A stretch of DNA of 38,050 bases, taken from positions 1 through 38,050 of the forward strand of contig LBRM01000012.1 in the NCBI GenBank assembly GCA_000991415.1. The letters run 5' to 3'. The notes under the pieces are model-generated. The model did not search any database, was not told where the DNA came from, and saw only the letters and a list, made by a program, of their open reading frames with translations. This document shows, piece after piece, positions 1-7,183 of the stretch (positions are counted from its first letter, which is position 1; each line of letters starts with the position of its first letter). Source of the stretch: Candidatus Nomurabacteria bacterium GW2011_GWA1_36_15. Its GTDB lineage: Bacteria > Patescibacteriota > Minisyncoccia > Phycocordibacterales > UBA9973. Made by a program: the position numbers and the translations under genes.

Positions 1-1779
1 TTTGTCATAGCAACTGCCATCGAGAAGAGTGCCACATCGTCCACCGGTATCAATGCCTGTCTCGGTACCATTCTGAATTCCGTCGTAACAAGTACCGACG
101 CCACTATCGCTACCATCAACACAGCCATTTGTTATAAAACTATAAACCTTTGGGTATATGCAAAATGATGCCGATGAGACAGGATTTGTTTTGAAACTCA
201 AAATAGATCCGTAAAATGTTTCACCTGAGTTAGTTGTGGCCACGGCTCTGAACTGGTATTTTGTGACTGGAGTCAATCCCGTCAAATCAAAATTAATATT
301 TCCGAAAAGACTTTTAGAAGTACCAATGTTATGGATATTTTGACCGGCATTTTTCCACTTCCACACTGAAGATACCTCTTCGCTTAGTATTTCTTTATAT
401 TGGAAATAAGTTGTGACTGTTTCAATAGAACTGTAGGAACCGTTTAATCTGGCAGAATCCGATCTTATGCCCGTTGCATAATTGGTCCTTACTATAGTTT
501 TAGGAATAGGACTTGTCGTAAAACTTAAAGTAGTTCCATAAATTGTTTTTCTCTCTGCACCCGAACTGGTTGTGGCTACAGCTCTAAACTGGTATTTTGT
601 GACCGGAGCTAACCCTGTCAGAGTGAAATTAATATTTCCGGAAACATTAGCTTCGTAAATGCCATTCGGGTTTCTTTGTTTGTTGTGTACTTCTATACTA
701 GACTCCAGTTTTTCCCAAGCTAAAGGCGCCTCTCCGCTTGCGGTAGCCTTTTTATATTCAAAATAAGTGGTGACGTTTTCAATAGAATTATAGGACCCAT
801 TTAATTTAGCGGAATCTGAACCTACTGACGTTGCTCCGCTGGTTCTTATAGTAGTTTTATAAGAACTAGTACGAAAATCCATAACTATATTACTTCCGCC
901 ATAGGCTATATTTTCCTTATTTGAAATTATGGCGCAATAATAATATTTTGTATCCGGAGTTAGATTAGTTATATTTTGAGAAAAAGGTTTTGAGCTTACA
1001 TTTTTACCTAATGCGGGTATATACTCAATTCTTGTTGTACCTATGTCGCTTAATTTTATATCTTTAGTTGAAACCATATTTGTGCCATAAATATCATTAC
1101 AATAAATCGGCGAGATATCTTTTTTTGAATATCTAAAATAGGCAGTCATTGGAAGTGTTGGATTTGCCATTAAATCTCCTCCCGCACCAAGCAATTTGGC
1201 TGTAGTATAGGTAATATCCTCTGCCTCGAGAGTAGTAACATACAGATTAGAATAAGTATTAGTGCCGTTTGGAATAGTGCTAAGATCAACGCTGACTGTC
1301 ACAGATTTAGCATTGCTTGCGCCGGGCCTAGAACAGGTGATTCCGTAGGTTTTTTCTGAGGTTAAATTACCAGTTGAATCAATTCCAGAGATTGGCTTAG
1401 ATCCTGACCAATCATCGGTTGCAAAACAAGAAGTTGCATTAGTTGATGACCAGATTATGGCACTAGCAGTGTTGTATGGAATTGGGTTTGGATTGGCAGA
1501 GATAGTAATGACTGGCGCTTCTGGAGAATCGCAATATGATCCAATACTAGTGGTTCCTCCACAAGCATCATAAGAAGGATATTGAGTTTCTGAACCAAAA
1601 GAACATCCACCTCCATCATCAAAAGCGGAACCACAATAATTATATCCATAACAACTACAATCACCCGCAAAAACATTATTTGTAGACAATATTCCAATTC
1701 CAACTATAAAAACTAATATTGTTAAAATTGTTAGTATATATTTTCTTATTTTCTTATTTTTTAATGTATTTTTTTGCAT
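1..1779 (-). CDS. Large exported surface protein with fibronectin-III-like repeats (3' end cut by window edge)
   Basis: I read this frame by hand: it opens at ATG 1779 and stays open for 593 codons to base 1, so the ORF track missed it because no stop lies in the window. The N-terminus has lysines followed by a hydrophobic stretch (YILTILTILVFIVGIGIL) and an Ala-rich cleavage region (NNVFAGD), a Sec signal peptide. A cysteine-rich segment follows, then an Ig-like module containing IIWSSTNATSCF. Two related units of about 110 residues start near residues 308 and 428 (DSAKLNGSY and DSARLNGSY; each ends GL-PVTKYQFRAVATT), resembling fibronectin type III. The visible end has a Cys/Gly/Asp-rich stretch with GIQNGTETGIDTGG. 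It starts 8 nt after the stop of the 983-aa gene, so it is probably co-transcribed. Cell-surface adhesion is an inference; the substrate is unknown. Confidence 0.85.
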   Translation of the reverse strand, partial: MQKNTLKNKKIRKYILTILTILVFIVGIGILSTNNVFAGDCSCYGYNYCGSAFDDGGGCSFGSETQYPSYDACGGTTSIGSYCDSPEAPVITISANPNPIPYNTASAIIWSSTNATSCFATDDWSGSKPISGIDSTGNLTSEKTYGITCSRPGASNAKSVTVSVDLSTIPNGTNTYSNLYVTTLEAEDITYTTAKLLGAGGDLMANPTLPMTAYFRYSKKDISPIYCNDIYGTNMVSTKDIKLSDIGTTRIEYIPALGKNVSSKPFSQNITNLTPDTKYYYCAIISNKENIAYGGSNIVMDFRTSSYKTTIRTSGATSVGSDSAKLNGSYNSIENVTTYFEYKKATASGEAPLAWEKLESSIEVHNKQRNPNGIYEANVSGNINFTLTGLAPVTKYQFRAVATTSSGAERKTIYGTTLSFTTSPIPKTIVRTNYATGIRSDSARLNGSYSSIETVTTYFQYKEILSEEVSSVWKWKNAGQNIHNIGTSKSLFGNINFDLTGLTPVTKYQFRAVATTNSGETFYGSILSFKTNPVSSASFCIYPKVYSFITNGCVDGSDSGVGTCYDGIQNGTETGIDTGGRCGTLLDGSCYDK

Positions 1780-1786
1780 TTCATTT

Positions 1787-4738
1787 TTAATAAACTCCGA
1801 TTATGGATTCAAATGGTCCATTCATTACATAGCCTCCTTTTAGATTCGTTATTGATTGTGCTTTACTCCACTCTGTTGTTTGTGAAGTTTTACCAAGTGA
1901 CATCGGGTTACCATGCATAGGCAGAAGGTCTCCTATTTCAAGCTCACATTGATATGAAACTTTATTTATATTACTCCAATCAAATTCTTTATCTCCATTT
2001 GTTGCGCAAAGATGATTCCCATATTCGTTATTGCTATTTAATTGGAATATAAAGTAACTTAAGAAACCAGGACCTATAGAACCATCGAGATATTCAGGAC
2101 CATTTTGACCGATGAAAATACCAGGGGGATTATCTGTGAAATCAGATTTCATTTTATTTACATTCGAACCCATCATATTCAAAGGATCCGGCAAGTTCTC
2201 ATCTAACCCGAAGTTGTTATAATCATAGAGAATTGGAAATGGATAAGTCATTCTCTTGGTGTTATGAATTCGCTCAGCAAGTGGCTGTTTTCTTAATTCC
2301 AGATCTTTTTCACAACCGTAAGGTCCTTTTAAGAGATTTTTGTATATATAATCCTTTTTATCAGTAATCTGTTTTAATAAGTTGTCAGCTTTAGCGATAT
2401 CATTTCCATTAACCATACTAGAAGATAGTCTGCCAAATGCGTTTATTTGATCTTTTAATTTATTTTCATATTCTTCTATTAATTCTTCCTCTGTTTTTTC
2501 AGAGTTAGGTATGAATTGACCATATGTATCTTTATATTCTTCATTTAATGCATCAACCTCATCTTTTATATCTCCTAGCAGATTTACGGTAGTTTTTAAT
2601 AAAGATATTTTTTCTTCGTTGTTCTTTGCCATTTGATTATATCCTGTTATTTGATAGTAACTTGTAGTTGCTTCTCTGGTTACATCCGGCAGAAACTTCG
2701 GATTAAATACTTTGTGAATAAGATAAATATATCTATCTAATATGGTATTTAAAACATGAACAGACGCATATTTGCTTTCTATATTAGCTGCTTGTTTGTT
2801 CGTTCCAGACCCTTCTCCTGGTGGATTTTCAGGATTGATAGCTATGCCTGTTAAAGCTCCAAGTTGAGAGGCATAATAGAGTCTAGCTTTATAAAAACCA
2901 TCATCATCACCACCGAAAAGACTAATAATCCAACCGACCACAAGTCCTATAGCTGCACCAATTATCGTGCCAACAACAGGGGCGACTGACCCAAGCGATG
3001 CGCCGAATGCAGTAGTAGAAGCAGTAATTGATAAACCAACTGCTGTGCCAGCTAATGTGGAGAGTCCTTTAACAGAGCCAACAATTTCGTTTTCATCTCT
3101 ATCGGCAAGACTTGCTGGTGATTCAGGGACAATTACATCCGCTACTGCTGCTAAAGTTCTTCTAGAATCTTCTTCAAAACCTGGATGCGGTCCCGGGATA
3201 CAATAATCTAGCTGATAAATAACTGGTATAAGTCCATCAGCGTTGGATATTTTTTTAACAGGGTCATAATCGAGTTTGTAATCTTGGCCATCGGTCGTAG
3301 ACATTAATTTTTCATTTTGTAATTTAAGTTTGTCAGCATATGTCCTCTGTTCATCTATCAAAGCTTGGGTAAGGTCCGTGCGGATATTGAAATTCGGATT
3401 GGCGGCAAGCCAAGAACTTGAAAGTTGAGACGGCATAAAATCTTTTTCCGTTTGGGTTCTGAATGTGTTATTCATTCTACTTGAATCATAAACCAAAGAC
3501 CCGTCAGCTCCCTCGTTCCCAAGATTAGCAAAACCTTTTTCCATTATATTGGAAGAGAATTGACTCAAGAGAGCATCTAAAATAGCAGCTACTGCATCAT
3601 TTAAGTCTTCAACGTTTAGGTAAGCATTATTTTGATAACCCATTACATTTGTAGCTGCTTCTGATACTAATTTTCCAGGGGTAACATATTCCCAATTTCC
3701 TCCTGCTACTTTACATGGATCTTCCCTTTGTGCCGTTGCATCTTCTCTTCTTTGTTGTTGGGTTATACCAGTATCACTACCAGAAGAATCAACACAACGC
3801 ATATCACCCAAAAAACCATCTGCTTGAGACAAAGCTTCATGCACTTGTTCAGCAGTTGATTGACTTGTTCCCGCCAGTCTTCTTTGTATTTCATTATCAG
3901 CCATTAATTTAAAACCGAGAGGATTGTTAGCTGGCACTTGAGTCATAGCTGTCCAAGCATTCCATCCACCTTGGCTGAAGTCTTGTTGAAAAGTTTCAGC
4001 AGTAAATTCTGGATTAGTATTTTGAATAAGTTCATTCAAGGAATATCGCGCATTGTCTTGGAATTTATTATTGAAAGCCAGGGCCGTATTTTGCATCCAA
4101 GCCCTACCGAATGGAAATAATTCCGGATTATTTATTTCCAAACCGAATTGCAGTATTTCGTTCTTGGCTATGTCGTTAAAAAACTTCCCCGGATCTTGAA
4201 TAAAAGCAGGATTGCCGTCAAAACCGCTGTTAATCCAAGCAACCGTGCTGACTGTTAATTTTTGTAAAAGCATTTTAATAATCAATCGTCCGATGCTTTG
4301 GATGCAAGTAGAATTTGCGTTAAGAGATTCAGTACTCTGTTTTATTGCTTCTGATTGTTTTTTTAATGCATCAAGTTTTTTATTTGCTTCTGTATCAAAA
4401 ACATTAATATTATCAAATTGACTTGCTGCTGAACTGGCTACACTCTCTAATGAACTTGCTGCTGAACTGGCTGTGTCGTCTAAGTCACTCATATCTAATA
4501 GTGGACCTTCATCACTACTAAACAAACTTTCTATTCCACTAAATAAACTTTTTATTCCACTATTTATCACTTCTTTACATTGCGGCAAACTAGCAATAGC
4601 TGGAGCTAGTCCGCTGGTGTATCCTGATATGCCTATCTGAGCTTCTGCTTTTTTAGGTATAAAACTCAAAGGCATTAATATTGTGCTGACAATTAATATG
4701 AATGAAATTATTGAATTATAAAAATATTTTTTCTGCAT
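1787..4738 (-). CDS. Large exported or membrane protein of unknown function
   Basis: 983 codons. The N-terminus (SIISFILIVSTILMPLSFIP then KKAEAQIG) is a signal peptide or anchor. Most of the protein is hydrophilic and predicted helical, with a Ser/Ala-rich stretch near residues 85-110. One long Gly/Ala-rich hydrophobic region near residues 560-605 (VGTIIGAAIGLVVGWIISLF) could be a membrane hairpin, followed by an acidic GGDDDG turn. I recognise no family. It sits inside a minus-strand series with a 314-aa membrane protein upstream and the FN3-like protein 8 nt downstream, so it probably belongs to a cell-envelope operon. No Shine-Dalgarno sequence is visible before the ATG. ORFs called on the opposite strand here are shadows. 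Confidence 0.8.
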   Translation of the reverse strand: MQKKYFYNSIISFILIVSTILMPLSFIPKKAEAQIGISGYTSGLAPAIASLPQCKEVINSGIKSLFSGIESLFSSDEGPLLDMSDLDDTASSAASSLESVASSAASQFDNINVFDTEANKKLDALKKQSEAIKQSTESLNANSTCIQSIGRLIIKMLLQKLTVSTVAWINSGFDGNPAFIQDPGKFFNDIAKNEILQFGLEINNPELFPFGRAWMQNTALAFNNKFQDNARYSLNELIQNTNPEFTAETFQQDFSQGGWNAWTAMTQVPANNPLGFKLMADNEIQRRLAGTSQSTAEQVHEALSQADGFLGDMRCVDSSGSDTGITQQQRREDATAQREDPCKVAGGNWEYVTPGKLVSEAATNVMGYQNNAYLNVEDLNDAVAAILDALLSQFSSNIMEKGFANLGNEGADGSLVYDSSRMNNTFRTQTEKDFMPSQLSSSWLAANPNFNIRTDLTQALIDEQRTYADKLKLQNEKLMSTTDGQDYKLDYDPVKKISNADGLIPVIYQLDYCIPGPHPGFEEDSRRTLAAVADVIVPESPASLADRDENEIVGSVKGLSTLAGTAVGLSITASTTAFGASLGSVAPVVGTIIGAAIGLVVGWIISLFGGDDDGFYKARLYYASQLGALTGIAINPENPPGEGSGTNKQAANIESKYASVHVLNTILDRYIYLIHKVFNPKFLPDVTREATTSYYQITGYNQMAKNNEEKISLLKTTVNLLGDIKDEVDALNEEYKDTYGQFIPNSEKTEEELIEEYENKLKDQINAFGRLSSSMVNGNDIAKADNLLKQITDKKDYIYKNLLKGPYGCEKDLELRKQPLAERIHNTKRMTYPFPILYDYNNFGLDENLPDPLNMMGSNVNKMKSDFTDNPPGIFIGQNGPEYLDGSIGPGFLSYFIFQLNSNNEYGNHLCATNGDKEFDWSNINKVSYQCELEIGDLLPMHGNPMSLGKTSQTTEWSKAQSITNLKGGYVMNGPFESIIGVY

Positions 4739-4789
4739 TTTGACTTTACAAACTTTATAACTTTATGAACTTTCTACTGTTGTATTGTA

Positions 4790-5734
4790 TCATTGTTTTA
4801 ACAAAGCTGTCTCTAAATTTGCCACTGCTTTAACCAAATCGTCGCTATATTTTTGATATTGAGAAAGCCCCGAGAGTCCAACAATAGGGTCGTCTATAAT
4901 TTTTCCCATACTAGATACGCTTATACCGGTATTATTGGAAGTATTGGCTATTTGTAAATGATATTGCACAAAACTTGAAGGAACGCTCATTTCCATTATT
5001 TTTTTGGCAAAATCCTGATAGGCATTAGCTATGGTTGATAATTTACTGTCTTGGTCAATATTGCCAGCTGTTCCATTTGCCGAATTTGAAGCGAGTTCCT
5101 TGCTGATTATATCCAGTTCATCTCCCAACCCGACCGATTGGTAACTTTTGAATAAATTTTGCATATCTTGGTAATATTTCTGTTTGGTGGCAAAGTTATC
5201 AAGAGCGCTTGTCTTTATATCTGTCTCTTTATAATAGTCAATCAAGGCTGGGTTCACTATTTTTTGTCCTAAGGCGTTGGAGAAGCTGTTGATAGTGTTA
5301 TTGTCCACTTGACCGGAAGATTTCATGGCGGAATAACTGCTGAAAAATTCTCTGGCGAATTTTTCGGTTTCTGTCAGTTTTGTTTCGTTTATACTCTGCT
5401 CTATTTTTAATTCTTTCTTCTTATTTTCTATGTAAGTGGCATCAGGCATATCATTAAAAGTTATTTTTTTGTTTTTATCAGTACCCCACAGAGCTTCTTC
5501 CCAATCGGCTATACCATCACCATCAGAATCATTTTGGATTAAACTTATGATAGTTTGATTTTCTATTTTAAGAGCGGAGTTTTCTTCTTTATCTCCCGTA
5601 ATGAAATTTTCTCCCGAGGATGACATAAAAAAAATCACGAAAATAACTACTGCTAAAACAATAACGGCACTCAATATTAGTATAAATTTTTTACTTGGTA
5701 AGTATTTTAAATATTTTTCTTTATTAAAATTCAT
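4790..5734 (-). CDS. Membrane-anchored protein with a calcium-binding-type DxDxDG loop
   Basis: 314 aa. A Lys-rich N-terminus is followed by one transmembrane helix (residues about 16-37, ILILSAVIVLAVVIFVIFFM), so it is probably anchored with its C-terminus outside. Residues near 67-80 contain NDSDGDGIADWEE, the loop typical of thrombospondin type-3, dockerin or EF-hand-like calcium sites. The rest is predicted helical and Ser/Asn/Lys-rich with no family I recognise. A TATAAA box ends 7 nt before the ATG, so a short or absent leader is possible. It lies between the 154-aa and 983-aa envelope genes on the same strand. Calcium binding is inferred from the motif only. Confidence 0.75.
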   Translation of the reverse strand: MNFNKEKYLKYLPSKKFILILSAVIVLAVVIFVIFFMSSSGENFITGDKEENSALKIENQTIISLIQNDSDGDGIADWEEALWGTDKNKKITFNDMPDATYIENKKKELKIEQSINETKLTETEKFAREFFSSYSAMKSSGQVDNNTINSFSNALGQKIVNPALIDYYKETDIKTSALDNFATKQKYYQDMQNLFKSYQSVGLGDELDIISKELASNSANGTAGNIDQDSKLSTIANAYQDFAKKIMEMSVPSSFVQYHLQIANTSNNTGISVSSMGKIIDDPIVGLSGLSQYQKYSDDLVKAVANLETALLKQ

Positions 5735-5794
5735 TATTCTTTTTATATTCGTATTTACTTTATGAACTTTATAACTTTTTACTTTATGATTTGT

Positions 5795-6259
5795 TTACCT
5801 TCTTGATGTTCCAAAAAGATTTATCGTATCTAAACTGACGGTTGTGGTAATTGGAGGATCTGACGGAAGAGTGCAAGTTATCATTGTTTGCCCGCTATAT
5901 CTACCCAATATCAATTGTCTAATCGCTGGGGTGGTTCTGGTTCTTGGTGTTATGTAAGATGGTATGAAATAACTAGTCGGAGTGCCTGGAGGTGAACCGA
6001 TAGGAACGATAGAGATTGAAGTACCAAACAAGGGACAAATATAGCCGGCTGCTTCCATTTCTGCTATTTCTAAAGCTGGCATACTTATTATTCTTCCACC
6101 AAAAACTCCTCCAAAAAATGAATACGCAAAAACTATTCTAGCACCAACAAATACCAGAAAAATAATTAGCAAAATGAAAATAATGCTTTTTCTTGTCCCG
6201 TTAGAAATATTCTTATTTCTATTTATTATTTTATCCATACCACAATAGCCCATTAGCAT
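5795..6259 (-). CDS. Small membrane/exported protein, unknown function
   Basis: 154 aa with one strongly hydrophobic segment (SIIFILLIIFLVFVGARIVFAY) and then a Gly/Pro/Thr-rich extracytoplasmic part with two cysteines (GYICPLFG and ITCTLP). The start is uncertain. ATG 6259 (MLMGYC) lies in the loop of a hairpin, while ATG 6238 (MDKIINRNK) gives a more usual basic N-terminus before the membrane segment. An AAGGTG sequence, downstream of a TATAAT that overlaps the rsmA stop codon, could be the ribosome site, but it lies 15 nt from the first ATG. It heads the run of envelope genes down to base 1. I do not recognise the family. Confidence 0.65.
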   Translation of the reverse strand: MLMGYCGMDKIINRNKNISNGTRKSIIFILLIIFLVFVGARIVFAYSFFGGVFGGRIISMPALEIAEMEAAGYICPLFGTSISIVPIGSPPGTPTSYFIPSYITPRTRTTPAIRQLILGRYSGQTMITCTLPSDPPITTTVSLDTINLFGTSRR

Positions 6260-6272
6260 AATTTCTAATGGG
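6249..6272 (-). repeat. Perfect 8-bp hairpin holding a candidate start codon in its loop
   Basis: CCCATTAG and CTAATGGG flank an 8-nt loop containing the ATG of the first candidate start of the 154-aa gene. No T-tract follows on either side, so it is not a typical terminator. It could hide or present the start codon; this is inference. Confidence 0.45.
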
Positions 6273-6285
6273 ATTCACCTTTATA

Positions 6286-7056
6286 TTATAGCATCTTGGC
6301 AAGATCAATCCAATCTTTTAGTGTTAATTCCTCTGCTCTTTTATTCCCAAGTATGTCAAGGCCCGTCTTTGACATGCTTGATTTGAGGTTTGATGACAAT
6401 TTTTTTCTTTTGTGAGCAAAACCAGCACGGATTATTTCCCAAAATTTCTCTTCGTCTATATTATTTTCAATAAATATCTTTCTGGAGATGTTTTTTATGG
6501 CAATTACAGTTGAATCTACTTTTGGAGAAGGATAAAAATTTCCTCGGCTGACCTTGAATAAAATTTTAGGTTCGCCATAAGCTTTCACAGAAATAGAAAG
6601 CAGACTTTCCTTTCCATCTCGCGCCATTATTCTTTCCGCGACTTCTTTTTGGATCATTAAGGTCATGGATTTAGGTTTGTCCTTTTCGGAAAGAAATTTT
6701 TTTAATATAGCGCCAGTAATGTTATAAGGGATATTGGCAATTATTTTATAATTTCCAAAAAATTCGCAGTCCATTTTTTGGATATCAAATTTTAAAATAT
6801 CATCTTTTATTAAAATTAATTTTTTTTCTTCAATTTCCTTAGAAAATTTATTTTGCAAAAAATAAAAAAGTTCCCGGTCTTTTTCTACAGCAATCACATG
6901 ATTTGATTTTTCCAAAAGTTTTTCTGTTAGTATTCCCTTCCCTGGCCCAATTTCTAAAATAATATCGTCCTTAGAAACTTCTCCAGCCCCTACTATTCTA
7001 TTTAATACTGAAATAGATTTTAAAAAATTTTGTCCCAGGGATTTTTTTGGTTTCAT
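6286..7056 (-). CDS. rsmA: 16S rRNA (adenine(1518)-N6/adenine(1519)-N6) dimethyltransferase
   Basis: 256 aa, normal for KsgA/RsmA, which uses S-adenosylmethionine to dimethylate two adjacent adenosines near the 3' end of 16S rRNA late in 30S assembly. The N-terminal KKSLGQNFL motif, the SAM-binding EIGPGKGILTEKL and the catalytic NIPYN motif (residues about 110-114) are all present. The C-terminal helical domain includes GFAHKRKKLSSNL. It is downstream of uvrD on the same strand, separated by a palindromic repeat, and upstream of the envelope genes. No Shine-Dalgarno sequence is seen. A TATAAT overlapping its stop codon may start transcription of the next gene. Confidence 0.97.
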   Translation of the reverse strand: MKPKKSLGQNFLKSISVLNRIVGAGEVSKDDIILEIGPGKGILTEKLLEKSNHVIAVEKDRELFYFLQNKFSKEIEEKKLILIKDDILKFDIQKMDCEFFGNYKIIANIPYNITGAILKKFLSEKDKPKSMTLMIQKEVAERIMARDGKESLLSISVKAYGEPKILFKVSRGNFYPSPKVDSTVIAIKNISRKIFIENNIDEEKFWEIIRAGFAHKRKKLSSNLKSSMSKTGLDILGNKRAEELTLKDWIDLAKML

Positions 7057-7092
7057 ATTTTAAAGGAGTGAAACGACTATTAAAATTTGAAC

Positions 7093-7145
7093 TCTGTTAA
7101 ATAATTTTTGCAAAGCAAAAATTGTCCGAAGGACATTTAACAGGG
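7093..7145 (+). repeat. Three-way palindromic repeat, CTGTTAAAT family, copy 1
   Basis: An outer stem (CTGTTAAAT paired with a near-complementary right arm ending CAGGG) encloses two hairpins, AATTTTTGC-AAA-GCAAAAATT and GTCC-GAA-GGAC. The same design recurs at 32668-32727 and 33996-34055 in the opposite orientation. It lies between uvrD and rsmA. AT-rich flanks extend the pairing imperfectly to about 7064-7173. Confidence 0.8.
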
Positions 7146-7183
7146 TAAAGAAATTTATATTCATTTTATTCATTAAATTTCAT

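Noticed and set aside
1455-1703. 82-aa minus-strand ORF in the track
   Set aside because: It lies in another frame of the long open frame 1-1779, which has the signal peptide and repeats; the short ORF is a shadow.
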